Assembly (NCBI RefSeq): GCF_018398875.1
Contig: NZ_JAGWDK010000026.1
Span: forward strand, 26,741 to 90,740
DNA length: 64,000 nt
Source: Bradyrhizobium sp. sGM-13
GTDB lineage: Bacteria; Pseudomonadota; Alphaproteobacteria; Rhizobiales; Xanthobacteraceae
Direction of reading: 5' to 3'
Shown: in pieces, positions 55,119-63,657 of the stretch
Numbering within the stretch: position 1 is the stretch's first letter
How the letters are laid out: every line of letters begins with the position of its first letter
The notes under the pieces: model-generated
What the model saw: only the letters and a program-made list of their open reading frames with translations
Database searches by the model: none
What the model was told of the DNA's origin: nothing
Made by a program: the position numbers and the translations under genes

Positions 55119-55152
55119 CTATTATTGACAGCCCTCGGGCGCGTAAATATAG

Positions 55153-55168
55153 TTAGCCGTATGGATAA
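55153..55168. promoter_or_regulatory. ArsR operator-like dyad, site 2
   Basis: TTAGCCGTATGGATAA is the second copy of the dyad and overlaps the start codon (ATG 55161) of the ArsR-type gene. The pair is centred five helical turns apart, which suits cooperative binding by a dimeric repressor. Confidence 0.6.
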
Positions 55169-55583
55169 CTTATCATCGAGTCTTGACCTTGTGTTCGGCG
55201 CTCTTGCGGACCCAACCAGAAGAGCGCTCCTTGAGCGTCTGGGCGAGGGCGAGGCCTCGATCGGGGAACTCGCCCAACCATTCGACATGGCGCTGCCGAG
55301 CCTTATGAAGCACGTCCGGGTGCTTGAGGCCGTCGGTCTCGTGGAATCTCAGAAGAGTGGGCGCGTTCGCACCTGCCGGTTGAAGCCGGCCGCCATGACC
55401 GACGCTGAACGTTGGCTGGCTGAGCAGCGTGCGGTTTGGGAGGCGCGCCTGGATCGGCTCGAGGCTTATGTGAAGACAATTGAGAAGAAGCCCCGGAAGC
55501 GAAGGTCGAAACGATTGAGTTCCGCAAGCGGCGGGCGCCCCTCGCTGCGGCCACGATCTCCGGGAGTTCGAAAGCGTCATTGA
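55161..55583 (+). CDS. ArsR family transcriptional regulator
   Basis: This 140-aa winged-helix regulator begins at ATG 55161 (MDNLSSSLDL). The HTH is FGALADPTRRALLERLGEGE and PSLMKHVRVLEAVGLVESQK, followed by RVRTCRLKPAAMTDAERWLAEQ. It has the SdpR/YgaV-like layout with no obvious metal-binding cysteines. The C-terminal tail is Lys/Arg/Ser-rich. Genes of this type next to SRPBCC proteins are a recurring pair. It probably represses its own operon through the paired dyads. Confidence 0.92.
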   Translation: MDNLSSSLDLVFGALADPTRRALLERLGEGEASIGELAQPFDMALPSLMKHVRVLEAVGLVESQKSGRVRTCRLKPAAMTDAERWLAEQRAVWEARLDRLEAYVKTIEKKPRKRRSKRLSSASGGRPSLRPRSPGVRKRH

Positions 55584-55624
55584 CACTCCTGTCACATGCC
55601 CATCCGAATCTAAAGGATTTGATC

Positions 55625-56116
55625 ATGACCTCGTCCACCAACGCCGCGCTCTCGCAATGGGCGCTCGATCGCGAAATCGTTCTCTCGCGGGTAATAGATG
55701 CGCGGCGCGACGTTGTGTTTTCTGCCTGGACCGACCCGAAACATCTGCCGAACTGGTTCGGGCCAACCGGTTTTAAAATCGAGACCAAGGAGATCGACAT
55801 ATGCGTCGGCGGTCTGTGGCGCTTCGACATGATCGCACCTGATGGCCAGCGCTTCACCAACCGGATGATATTCCGTCGTATCGAACGACCGACTCTGATC
55901 GAGTTCGATCACGGAATGGACAGCGATGACGATCCGGGGCGGTTCCGGACAACCATCACTTTCGACGAACAGAGCGACAGCAAGACCGTGATTACGTTGC
56001 GTCAGTTGCATCAAACCAAGGCGCAGCGCGACGCGGGCATCGGCTTCGGTGCAGTCGAGTATGGTTACCAGACGCTCGAAAAGCTCGCGCGCCATGTCGA
56101 TGCCCTGAAGGGCTGA
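55625..56116 (+). CDS. SRPBCC family protein (AHSA1-like)
   Basis: This 163-aa protein has the START/AHSA1 lipid-binding-type fold: VLSRVIDARRDVVFSAWTDP at the N-terminus, LPNWFGPTGFKIETKEIDI, and the end YGYQTLEKLARHVDAL. Proteins of this class hold hydrophobic ligands; the exact ligand is unknown. The ATG at 55625 is preferred over an upstream TTG at 55580 that overlaps the ArsR stop. It lies 41 bp after the ArsR gene and 17 bp before the reductase gene, so all three form an operon. Confidence 0.92.
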   Translation: MTSSTNAALSQWALDREIVLSRVIDARRDVVFSAWTDPKHLPNWFGPTGFKIETKEIDICVGGLWRFDMIAPDGQRFTNRMIFRRIERPTLIEFDHGMDSDDDPGRFRTTITFDEQSDSKTVITLRQLHQTKAQRDAGIGFGAVEYGYQTLEKLARHVDALKG

Positions 56117-56133
56117 AGCAGAGGAGACACGCA

Positions 56134-56685
56134 ATGCGACGTTTGGTGGTTTGGAACGCGATGACGCTCGACGGCTATTTCGAGGGTAAAAGCCCGTGGG
56201 ACCTCGGCTTCCTTGAGACGATCTGGGGAGACGAGTTGGAGGCGTTCTCGCTCGAGCAGGGCAGGGAGATCGGCACGCTGCTTTTCGGACGGCGGACCTA
56301 TGAGGGCATGGCCAGCCACTGGGCCACAGCGACCGGGGCGGTGGCCGACATGATGAACTCGGTCGAAAAGGCGGTAGCGACCCGCACGCTCGACAAGGCG
56401 ACATGGAACAACACGCGGCTCCTGAAGGGGGATGCGGTCGAGGCGGTCAGGGGTCTCAAGGCGGAGGACGGCAAGGACATCTACGTGTTCGGCAGCGCGG
56501 ATCTGCTCGCCTCGCTCCTTTCCGCCGGACTCGTCGACGGATACCGCGTTTGCGTCGCCCCGGTGGTACTGGGCGGGGGCAATCCCCTCTTCAAGCCGCA
56601 GGACCAGCAGGTCAAGATGTGTCTCGAAAGCGCGCGCCCGCTCAAGATCGGTGGGGTGATCTTGACTTATGCAGTGGGCGGGTAG
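56134..56685 (+). CDS. Dihydrofolate reductase family (RibD C-terminal-like) protein
   Basis: This 183-aa protein has the dihydrofolate-reductase-like fold. LVVWNAMTLDGYFEGKSPWD is the N-terminal block, LLFGRRTYEGMASHW the nucleotide-binding region, DIYVFGSADLLASLLSAGLVDGYRV a C-terminal block, followed by PVVLGGGNPLF. This group is YyaP/YwjB-like and differs from true FolA. Reduction with NADPH is likely but the substrate is unknown. It closes the ArsR-SRPBCC-reductase operon. Confidence 0.9.
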   Translation: MRRLVVWNAMTLDGYFEGKSPWDLGFLETIWGDELEAFSLEQGREIGTLLFGRRTYEGMASHWATATGAVADMMNSVEKAVATRTLDKATWNNTRLLKGDAVEAVRGLKAEDGKDIYVFGSADLLASLLSAGLVDGYRVCVAPVVLGGGNPLFKPQDQQVKMCLESARPLKIGGVILTYAVGG

Positions 56686-57262
56686 CGAACGGGCCGCGAC
56701 AGGTCGGGCTCTCCGACGGACTTGAATCATCATCGCATCAGGGCGGAGAAGATCGCAGCAATGGCGGCATTCGGCGGAAATACCGCGCCACGGCCGATGA
56801 AGGTGGGCACTACTCGTTCGCCGTGGCGCTATGACCGAACCATGCGGATCTGCGATAGACCGCGATTGTGCTGCTCGGCGCGCTGACCTTCTTCGCCTGG
56901 CTGCAAAACCGCGCGATCCGTGCGCTTGCCTGGTGGAGCGGCGCCGTGCTCGACGTCACGCCGGCCAACCTTCTGATTCCGTCGCCCAAACAAGCACGGC
57001 GCGCAATGAAACGGGCGGCAGCCTGACATCAGCACGTAAATTGTCGGAACGTAGAGTAGCGGCATGGTCCCTGTCCGGTCGCAGGCGCCCCATACCAAAT
57101 CCGTGCTTGCGATAGTTGGTAAACGTCGTCGTAACGGCCTCCGAATTCTTCGGATGCAAGAGCCGTGTCTGCACCCAACTTGGCCGTTGTTTGCTATGAG
57201 ACGCCATATGCGTCGATCGACCGACGGTAATGCGCGCGAGTAGCAGGCGAAGTTCATCGCAA
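56686..57262. other. Non-coding patchwork region with decayed sequence
   Basis: This 577-bp stretch has no intact gene. The start contains a frame with TAPRPMKVGTTRSPWRYD, a piece recurrent in Bradyrhizobium spurious ORFs as I recall. A membrane-protein fragment (listed separately) is next. The rest shows no recognisable features; a minus-strand open frame of 161 codons (56829-57314) looks unlike protein and runs into the LysR gene. Confidence 0.5.
56862..57026 (+). pseudogene. Fragment of a membrane protein (possibly a GGDEF protein N-terminus)
   Basis: The frame encodes AIVLLGALTFFAWLQNRAIR and ALAWWSGAVLD, followed by TPANLLIPSPKQARRAMKRA and a stop. The QNRAIRALAWW segment resembles N-terminal transmembrane regions of diguanylate cyclases in this genus (from memory). 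There is a stop codon four codons before the visible part, so no start exists. It is probably a decayed gene remnant. Confidence 0.4.
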
Positions 57263-58249
57263 TCATCGAGCGTCCCGCGGCCGGCCATGTGCGTTGGGAA
57301 CTGCCACTTTCCATTTCCCCTGGCGACCGCGCGCGAGGCTGGCGCTGTCGATGCGGATGTGATCGCCCAGAAAGTCGATGAACGCGCGCACACGGGCAGG
57401 CAGAGGACCGCCCTGGCCTAGATAGACGGCATGAATATCTTCGCAGTCACCTGGATTGAAATCTTCCAGAACAGGCACGAGACGGCCCGCCTCGATATCG
57501 GGACCGATATGAAACAGGGCAAGGCGCGCAAGCCCCGCGCCGCCGAGAGCGAGAAGCCGCGCGGCCTCGCCATCGCTTGCCCGCGCAACAGGCGGAGGTG
57601 ACAATGACTCAATGCCTTTGCCCTTACGAAACGGCCAGCCCTCGACGATGCGCGAGAAGGTCCAGCCGATGCCTTTATGGCGCGCAAGATCGCCTGGAGT
57701 GCGAGGAGCTGCGTGCCGCGCAAGATAGTCCGGCGATGCCACAACGGCCATTCGGCTCGTACCGAGCTTGCGCGTCACGAGGCTCGATTCCCGAAGCGGG
57801 CCCACACGTATGGCGATGTCGGCGCGCTCTTCCAACAGGTCGATGACCGTGTCCGAGAGCATGATGTCGAGGGTGACCTCTGGGTTCTGTGCAAGGAAGA
57901 GAGGCACTAGCGGCATCACGTGACGCATCCCGAACGGGACGTTGCTATTGACCCGGAGATGGCCGCGGGGACAGGCGCCGGCCGATGCCTCGCGCTCGGC
58001 CTCATCCATATCGGCTAGAATTCGCATGGCCCGGTCGTAGAAGGCTTGCCCCTCGGGCGTGAGCTGCAGCTTACGCGTTGAGCGGTTGATGAGGCGTGTG
58101 CTGAGCCGCGCTTCGAGCCGCGACACAAGCTTGCTGACGCCCGAAGGTGTCAGCTTGAAGTCGCGTGCCGCCGCAGTGAATCCGCTGAGGTCGACGACCC
58201 GCACGAACACTTCCATCTCGGCGGCACGGTTGGTTTCGAGGCGAGGCAT
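57263..58249 (-). CDS. LysR family transcriptional regulator
   Basis: This 328-aa regulator has a complete HTH (MEVFVRVVDLSGFTAAARDF, TPSGVSKLVSRLEARLSTRL) and effector domain (LRVNSNVPFGMRHVMPLVPLF, VASPDYLARH, VLEDFNPGDCEDIHAVYLGQ). It has the layout of the TRG/PtxR-like group. It is divergent from the MFS transporter and aldo/keto reductase genes with a 101-bp spacer carrying a dyad, so it most likely controls them. The C-terminal tail of about 20 residues after FIDFLGDHIRID is an extension. Confidence 0.92.
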   Translation of the reverse strand: MPRLETNRAAEMEVFVRVVDLSGFTAAARDFKLTPSGVSKLVSRLEARLSTRLINRSTRKLQLTPEGQAFYDRAMRILADMDEAEREASAGACPRGHLRVNSNVPFGMRHVMPLVPLFLAQNPEVTLDIMLSDTVIDLLEERADIAIRVGPLRESSLVTRKLGTSRMAVVASPDYLARHAAPRTPGDLARHKGIGWTFSRIVEGWPFRKGKGIESLSPPPVARASDGEAARLLALGGAGLARLALFHIGPDIEAGRLVPVLEDFNPGDCEDIHAVYLGQGGPLPARVRAFIDFLGDHIRIDSASLARGRQGKWKVAVPNAHGRPRDAR

Positions 58250-58254
58250 GATGA

Positions 58255-58273
58255 ATTCATCTCATAAATGAAT
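58255..58273. promoter_or_regulatory. Probable LysR-binding dyad
   Basis: ATTCAT and ATGAAT form a perfect inverted repeat separated by 7 bp (CTCATAA), immediately upstream of the LysR start. It is AT-rich and set in the divergent promoter region. The layout is consistent with a LysR-type site. Confidence 0.6.
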
Positions 58274-58350
58274 GGAATTGTCGCCCTCTAGTTCCAGATG
58301 ACGCAACGCACCATTATTGGCCGGTCACTGCTGGTCCGGGAGCCGAAACC

Positions 58351-59532
58351 ATGCCTGTTGCCGTCCTCGCCCTTACCGCTGGCGCCTTCGGTATCGGCAC
58401 GACCGAGTTCATCATTATGGGTCTGCTGCTACAGGTCGCGGCCGACATGCAGGTCTCCGTCTCGACCGCCGGCCTGTTGATTTCCGGCTACGCGCTCGGG
58501 GTTTTCGCCGGCGCACCGATCCTGACGCTCGCCACGCGCAGAATGCCGAGAAAAACGGTGCTGCTGGGGTTGATGGCAATCTTCACGCTCGGAAATGCCG
58601 CTTGCGCAGTCGCGCCCAGCTATGCCGCGCTGATGGCGGCGCGCGTTCTGACCTCGCTCGCGCACGGTACCTTCTTCGGCGTCGGGTCGGTTGTGGGGAC
58701 AGGGCTTGTCGCAAAAGACAAGCGGGCCTCGGCGATCGCGATGATGTTTACGGGCCTGACGGCCGCCACGCTGCTTGGTGTGCCTTTCGGTGCCTGGTTC
58801 GGCCTGTTGTTCGGCTGGCGGTCTGCGTTCTGGGCCGTGGCGGCGATCGGCGTCGTCGCGTTCATCGTGCTTGCCCTGCTTGTGCCGAACCATGTGGGCC
58901 GCAACGACGAGAACACTTCGCTGCGCGAAGAGCTGACGGTGCTCGCCCGGCCACAGGTGCAGCTCGGGTTGGCGATGACCGTGCTTGGCTTCGCCGGTCT
59001 TTTCACCGTCTTCACCTATATTCAGCCGATCCTCACCAAGATCACCGGGTTTTCGGAAGCCGCTGTCTCGCCGATCCTCCTCGTATTCGGTGTCGGGCTG
59101 TCGGTCGGCAACATCGCTGGGGGGCGGCTTGCAGATCGTGGCTTGCCGCGTGCTCTGCTCGGAACCCTTGCCGGTCTCGTCGTCGTCCTCGTCGTGCTTG
59201 CGCTTGCGCTCTCCGCCAAGGCGCCGGCCGTGCTGCTGGTCGGCCTGCTCGGCGCGGCAGCTTTCGCTACCGTCGCGCCGCTCCAGATTCGCGTGATCGA
59301 GAAGGCAGGAGCGGCCGGGCAGAACCTTGCTTCCAGCCTGAACATCGCCGCCTTCAACCTTGGCAACGCGCTCGGCGCCTGGGTTGGCGGCGTGACCATC
59401 GATCGCGGTCTTGGCCTCGCCGCCTTGCCGGTGGTCGCAGCGGTTATCACGACCCTCGGTCTCGCGCTGGCATTCTGGAGCCTGCGGCTCGACCGGAGGT
59501 CCGCAACGCCGATCACGTGTCCCGCAGAATAG
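58351..59532 (+). CDS. MFS transporter (AraJ/SotB-type)
   Basis: This 393-aa inner-membrane protein opens with VLALTAGAFGIGTTEFIIMGLL, the AraJ/SotB-type motif. It has LISGYALGVFAGAPILTLAT, a loop-2 region ATRRMPRKTVLLGLM, twelve likely membrane segments and the second-half GGRLADRGLPRAL. This subgroup exports arabinose-like sugars or drugs such as chloramphenicol. It precedes an aldo/keto reductase gene by 11 bp and is divergent from a LysR gene, so the three form an export/detoxification unit. Confidence 0.92.
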   Translation: MPVAVLALTAGAFGIGTTEFIIMGLLLQVAADMQVSVSTAGLLISGYALGVFAGAPILTLATRRMPRKTVLLGLMAIFTLGNAACAVAPSYAALMAARVLTSLAHGTFFGVGSVVGTGLVAKDKRASAIAMMFTGLTAATLLGVPFGAWFGLLFGWRSAFWAVAAIGVVAFIVLALLVPNHVGRNDENTSLREELTVLARPQVQLGLAMTVLGFAGLFTVFTYIQPILTKITGFSEAAVSPILLVFGVGLSVGNIAGGRLADRGLPRALLGTLAGLVVVLVVLALALSAKAPAVLLVGLLGAAAFATVAPLQIRVIEKAGAAGQNLASSLNIAAFNLGNALGAWVGGVTIDRGLGLAALPVVAAVITTLGLALAFWSLRLDRRSATPITCPAE

Positions 59533-59543
59533 GAGTGTAGATC

Positions 59544-60578
59544 ATGGAATATCGTAATCTCGGCGCCTCGGGTTTGAAGGTGCCGGTCCTGAGTTTCGGC
59601 GCAGGCACGTTCGGCGGCCAAGGCCCGCTCTTCTCTGCCTGGGGCCGCTCGAATGCCGAGGAAGCACGGCGGCTGATCGACATCTGTCTCGACCGCGGAG
59701 TTACGCTGTTCGACACTGCCGATGTCTATTCGAACGGCGCGTCCGAAGAGATACTGGGTGCAGCGATCAAAGGCCGCCGCGACAAACTATTGATCTCGAC
59801 AAAGACAAGCTTGCCGATGGGTGATGGTCCGTTTGACGCCGGCTCATCTCGTCGCCGCCTGCTCGGCGCCATCGATGCGTCCCTGAGAAGGCTGGGCACG
59901 GACTACATCGACCTGCTGCAGCTCCACGCATTCGATGCGGGCACACCCATTGCAGAAGTGCTCTACACGCTCGATGTGTTGGTGCGTGCCGGCAAGGTGC
60001 GCTATGTCGGCGTCTCCAATTTCTCCGGCTGGCAGGTGATGAAATCACTCGACTTAGCCGGGCGTCACGGCTGGCCGCGCTATGTGGCGCATCAGGTCTA
60101 CTATTCCCTCGTCGGACGCGACTACGAATGGGAGCTGATGCCGCTTGGGCTCGACCAGGGCGTTGGTGCTCTGGTGTGGAGCCCGCTCGGTTGGGGCCGG
60201 CTCACCGGCAAGCTCCGGCGTGGTCAGCCACTGCCGAAGGACAGTCGCCTTCACGAGACGGCGCAATGGGGCCCGCCGGTCGAGGACGAGCGGCTCTATC
60301 GCGTGATTGATGTCTTGGACGAAGTCGCGGACGAAACCGGGAAGAGTGTGCCGCAGATTGCGATCGCTTGGCTCCTGACTCGGCCGACCGTTTGCTCGGT
60401 GATCGTCGGCGCCCGTAACGAGGCACAGCTCCGCGACAATCTTGGTGCGGTTGGCTGGTCGCTGAGCGAGGAGCAGATACGGCGGCTGGACGCGGCCAGC
60501 GGCGTCATGCCGGCCTATCCCTATTATCCGTATCGGACTCAGGCTGGATTCGCCCGTCTCAATCCCAAGCCCGTATGA
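59544..60578 (+). CDS. Aldo/keto reductase
   Basis: This 344-aa NADPH-dependent reductase has the AKR signature. The N-terminus is YRNLGASGLKVPVLSFGAGT, the catalytic Asp/Tyr are in FDTADVYSNG, Lys in LISTKTSL, and His in LLQLHAFDAGTP. The C-terminal SVPQIAIAWLLTRPTVCSVI and VGARNEAQLRDNLGAVGWSL are conserved. Members reduce a range of aldehydes and ketones. It is likely co-transcribed with the upstream MFS transporter and controlled by the LysR protein. Confidence 0.93.
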   Translation: MEYRNLGASGLKVPVLSFGAGTFGGQGPLFSAWGRSNAEEARRLIDICLDRGVTLFDTADVYSNGASEEILGAAIKGRRDKLLISTKTSLPMGDGPFDAGSSRRRLLGAIDASLRRLGTDYIDLLQLHAFDAGTPIAEVLYTLDVLVRAGKVRYVGVSNFSGWQVMKSLDLAGRHGWPRYVAHQVYYSLVGRDYEWELMPLGLDQGVGALVWSPLGWGRLTGKLRRGQPLPKDSRLHETAQWGPPVEDERLYRVIDVLDEVADETGKSVPQIAIAWLLTRPTVCSVIVGARNEAQLRDNLGAVGWSLSEEQIRRLDAASGVMPAYPYYPYRTQAGFARLNPKPV

Positions 60579-60600
60579 TCCTGCGCGATCGGGCTGCCGT

Positions 60601-60846
60601 TCAGCAGAAGTCTTCCATCAAGGAGCGATTGCGCGCCGCGGGCCGCGACGAGCGCGTCGGCTTGGGCTCTTCCGGGATGATCGTGATGGTCCACGCCGCC
60701 GGAACGCTCGACTTGCTTTCCACGATCGATCGAACGTGGCCAGTGACCGCCGATCCGGCCGAGCGCACAATTGCAGTCCTGCCATTGAACTGGGCGATAC
60801 GGAGACGCCGCACTTCTTTCTGATCGCTCGTTTCAAACGTGAACAT
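60601..60846 (-). CDS. Hypothetical 81-aa protein
   Basis: The ATG at 60846 begins MFTFETSDQKEVRRLRIAQF, followed by GRTAIVRSAGSAVTGHVRSI and AAWTITIIPEEPKP. This is a small beta-rich protein, similar as I recall to uncharacterised Bradyrhizobium proteins. It ends with a basic tail. It is convergent with the aldo/keto reductase gene. No function is assigned. Confidence 0.5.
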   Translation of the reverse strand: MFTFETSDQKEVRRLRIAQFNGRTAIVRSAGSAVTGHVRSIVESKSSVPAAWTITIIPEEPKPTRSSRPAARNRSLMEDFC

Positions 60847-60972
60847 GAGGGCACTCCCTTGGTCCACGCAACTATCCTCAGTCAACGTTATCCGGAGGTG
60901 AAAATCTCAAACCGTAGTAGTACGGCTAACTGCGCGTCTGCGGTGCGCAGCGCGCTTTCCGGGATGATGATA

Positions 60973-61365
60973 TCAGCCGGCTGCGTCGGGAAACACCGCT
61001 TCCATCTTGGTCTTCAGCGTTGCGGCGTTGAACGGCTTGACGATGTAATTGTTGACGCCGGCCTTCTTCGCGGCGATCACGTTTTCGGTCTTGGATTCGG
61101 CGGTGATCATGATGAACGGCGTCTTGGAGAGTTCCGGGCTGGCGCGGACTTCCCTGAGCAGGTCGTAACCGGTCATCGGCTCCATGTTCCAGTCGGAGAT
61201 CACGAGGCCGTATCGCTTGGTCTGCATCTTGGCGAGCGCAGCCGATCCATCGCTGGCCTCGTCGACATTCTCGAATCCGAGCTGCTTGAGAAGGTTGCGG
61301 ATGATGCGGATCATGGTGCTGTAGTCATCGACCACCAGGATCGGCATCGACAGATCAAAAGCCAT
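60973..61365 (-). CDS. cheY: Chemotaxis response regulator CheY
   Basis: This 130-aa single-domain receiver starts MAFDLSMPILVVDDYSTMIR. The acidic pocket is D13/D14, the phosphoacceptor D58 is in LVISDWNMEPMTG, Thr in FIMITAES and Lys in YIVKPF. This is the CheY1-like form in which the WNMP motif follows the phospho-Asp. Start ATG 61365; the open frame upstream has no ribosome site. A cheA gene begins 2.5 kb away at the window end, so a chemotaxis cluster continues beyond it. Confidence 0.93.
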   Translation of the reverse strand: MAFDLSMPILVVDDYSTMIRIIRNLLKQLGFENVDEASDGSAALAKMQTKRYGLVISDWNMEPMTGYDLLREVRASPELSKTPFIMITAESKTENVIAAKKAGVNNYIVKPFNAATLKTKMEAVFPDAAG

Positions 61366-61635
61366 GGTCGTACTCCGCGCAAACAATATGCCGCCGAACC
61401 AAGGTGAATGCGCGTTGCACGCGAAAGAGTCTCGAACCCGCACCCGTCAGCACCGTGACAACTATCAGGGCTCGTTGAACAGCGCGTTAAGCGCCCGTGG
61501 GACTGAAACGTCGCAGAAGCCGCGATTGGCCGTAGTATTACGGTGAAGTAGAGGACCGCCGCAATCTTTGCGCGCAACGGCGATGCGATGCGTATCTCAG
61601 ATCGGGCTGCCGCCGTGGTCGATGGCAGGAAGCGA

Positions 61636-62361
61636 TTACGCAGCCTCGCTGTGGATGCGCGGATGCAGCAGCCTCGTGTACTGCGCCTTGACCGTCGCGT
61701 AGCATTCGCAGGACGTCTTGATCAGACCGTCCGCGTTGGTGATTTCGATATGCCCCCGGCTGTAGTGGATGAAGTCCGCCTGCTGCAGCGTATGGGCCAC
61801 CAGCGAAACGCTGTTGCGCCGTGCGCCGATCATCTGGGCCATCGCTTCCTGGGTCAGGACCAGCTTGTCGCTGCCGGAGAGGTCGCGTGTATGCAACAGG
61901 CATCGCGCCAGCCGGGATTCCACCGTATGCGAGGCATTGCAGCCGGCGGTCTGCTGGATTTGCGCATAGACGGCGAGGCCATGCCGCGTCAGTGCGGTAC
62001 GCAACGTCGCGCTCTGGTCGGCGGCAGCACGAAGCTGGTCGAGATCGATCGTCGAGGCCGCGCCCGGCACCAGCACCACGGCGGTATTCAACGCCACGGG
62101 GTCGCCGAGGGCAGCGAATGCACCGAAGATGCTGTCGCGGCCGATCATCGCGATCTGGACGTGCTCGCCGCGCGCGAGCTTCACGACCAGCGAGATGACG
62201 CCCTTGTGCGGAAGATACGCACGCTTGAGCGTTTCGTCGACTTCGACCAGCACCATTTCCTGGCTGAGATCGGTGGCGCGCAGATGCGGGCGGATCAATT
62301 CGAAATCGTCCGCGGTCAGCGAGGACAAAAATCCATTCGGAGAACGAGGGGCTGAATCCAA
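61636..62361 (-). CDS. Crp/Fnr family transcriptional regulator
   Basis: This protein is 241 aa if it starts at TTG 62361, which has AGGAG six bases upstream. A GTG at 62439 is open but lies at a TATAAT box (62445-62440). The cyclic-nucleotide-binding-like domain (about 15-130) contains LVEVDETLKRAYLPHKGVIS and MIGRDSIFGAFAALGD. The HTH (about 170-215) reads LTQEAMAQMIGARRNSVSLV. No Fnr-type cysteine cluster is seen near the N-terminus. This is the common unassigned Crp group in this genus. The ligand is unknown. Confidence 0.88.
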   Translation of the reverse strand: MDSAPRSPNGFLSSLTADDFELIRPHLRATDLSQEMVLVEVDETLKRAYLPHKGVISLVVKLARGEHVQIAMIGRDSIFGAFAALGDPVALNTAVVLVPGAASTIDLDQLRAAADQSATLRTALTRHGLAVYAQIQQTAGCNASHTVESRLARCLLHTRDLSGSDKLVLTQEAMAQMIGARRNSVSLVAHTLQQADFIHYSRGHIEITNADGLIKTSCECYATVKAQYTRLLHPRIHSEAA

Positions 62362-62824
62362 AGCAGTCTCCTGCCTTACGGCCAAGCCGGTCTCTGCCGT
62401 CTGCTGTCTACAGTCCGAACTGCAGGATGATCCTTGCACATTATATTAGCAAGAAAAACTGGCGAACGAGATTGATGGCGCCGGCGCATCGGCCCGGCCA
62501 GGTGGGCTTTGACCCGCTCCGACGCTTCGCGCTGCAAGCACAGCGATGCGAACTCACCGCCGGCAACCTTGCGAACATCTTCGAAGCAGCGGCCGCGGCG
62601 AGTTGCCGTGTGGCAGGCTGGCTACAAATTCCCAATCCGATCAGCCCAGGTTGTGGAACTGACCTTATACACTGTAGAGGGCAGACAGAGCGGCCGGTTT
62701 TCGACGGAGATGCGATAGTGCACTGGTTCGCAAGATTATTATCGCACGATCGGCCGGCGGGTTCCCCTTATGAAACCGCAGGACCGGTGGACGGAGCGCG
62801 TCCTACGCCGCGAGGAGATGGGTC
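62362..62824. other. Divergent intergenic region between Crp and response regulator genes
   Basis: The only clear signal is TATAAT on the minus strand (62445-62440), suitable as a -10 box for the Crp gene; no matching -35 is evident. TTATACAC near 62664 could be a -10 for the plus-strand gene. A 160-codon plus-strand frame (from 62427) overlaps the response regulator in another frame and looks non-coding. Confidence 0.45.
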
Positions 62825-63241
62825 ATGCGTCGCATCTTGGTGGTCGATGACGATCCCATGGTCTGCACGGCCATCGAGGTCTATCTCGAACGTCACGGCT
62901 TTGAGGTGACGGTAGCCGATGGCGGCGAAGCCGGGCTCCGTGCGCTGGAAGACACCGGCTTCGACCTGATGCTCGTCGATATCTTCATGCCGCACATGCG
63001 CGGCTTCGAATCGATCAGGATTTTTCACGAGCGTGCGCCGGCGATCCCGCTCGTTGCAATGTCGGGATACGCCTTTGCCAATCTCGACTCGCCGGCGCCG
63101 GATTTCTTGCGCATGGCGCTTGAGCTCGGTGCCGCGCGCTGCCTGCGCAAGCCGTTCACGCCGGAGGCTCTGCTGGCGGTCGTTAACGAATGTCTCGCCG
63201 AAGCCCGGTCCCATTTCCTAGGTGTCGTTCAGTCGGACTAG
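62825..63241 (+). CDS. Single-domain response regulator
   Basis: This 138-aa receiver has VVDDDPMVCTAIEVYLERHG at the N-terminus, phosphoacceptor D52 in LMLVDIFMPHMRG, and Lys in RCLRKPFTPEALL. It lacks an output domain. A GAGGAGATGGGTC ribosome site is present. Single-domain receivers work by binding partners, such as CheA-type or flagellar targets. A CheA gene starts 617 bp downstream. Confidence 0.92.
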   Translation: MRRILVVDDDPMVCTAIEVYLERHGFEVTVADGGEAGLRALEDTGFDLMLVDIFMPHMRGFESIRIFHERAPAIPLVAMSGYAFANLDSPAPDFLRMALELGAARCLRKPFTPEALLAVVNECLAEARSHFLGVVQSD

Positions 63242-63471
63242 CTGCCAGCCGGTCCAGCGTCATCGCGATGCGCGTTGGCAATCTCTTCGATGCGATCGAG
63301 TGTTCCATCGAACGTCGTGCAGTCATCAGTGCCTCTCGCGATTGATCGACGATGCCGTATCCGCAGTCGGAAGGCCTGCAATGAAACCGCGGCCTGCGTC
63401 GGTAAGATCTTGTTTACCATAAATGAAATTGGCTAAGGGTTTCTTGGTCTCGCATATTTGTACGGAGCGGC
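63242..63471. other. Spacer downstream of response regulator
   Basis: No gene is seen. The sequence is mixed in composition, and the end is relatively AT-rich (TTGTTTACCATAAATGAAATTGG), compatible with a promoter for the following small ORF or cheA. Confidence 0.4.
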
Positions 63472-63657
63472 ATGTCGATCATCGGTACCGGCAGCGCGCT
63501 CTCGTCGCTCGGACTCACCGGTAACCCCAGAGCCGGCACCAGCTTCACCGCCAACCGCACTGCGGCCCCCGGCCGCCTCTCCGGCAAAACCTTGACCTTG
63601 CGGCCTGACCGCTTCGATCTTCGCCGCGCGCTCTTCCATAAAACCGCCAGCCGGTGA
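63472..63657 (+). CDS. Possible small protein, 61 aa
   Basis: An ATG at 63472 has GGAG five bases upstream. The peptide begins MSIIGTGSALSSLGLTGNPR and ends in an Arg-rich stretch (RPDRFDLRRALFHKTA). The minus strand also has a 68-residue open frame here, so coding is not proven. No family is recognised. Confidence 0.3.
   Translation: MSIIGTGSALSSLGLTGNPRAGTSFTANRTAAPGRLSGKTLTLRPDRFDLRRALFHKTASR

Noticed and set aside
58317..59540. 407-codon plus-strand frame overlapping the second MFS gene
   Set aside because: It is out of frame with the conserved transporter and has shadow-type composition.
62427..62909. 160-codon plus-strand frame spanning the start of the response regulator gene
   Set aside because: It overlaps the conserved receiver gene in another frame and does not resemble protein.
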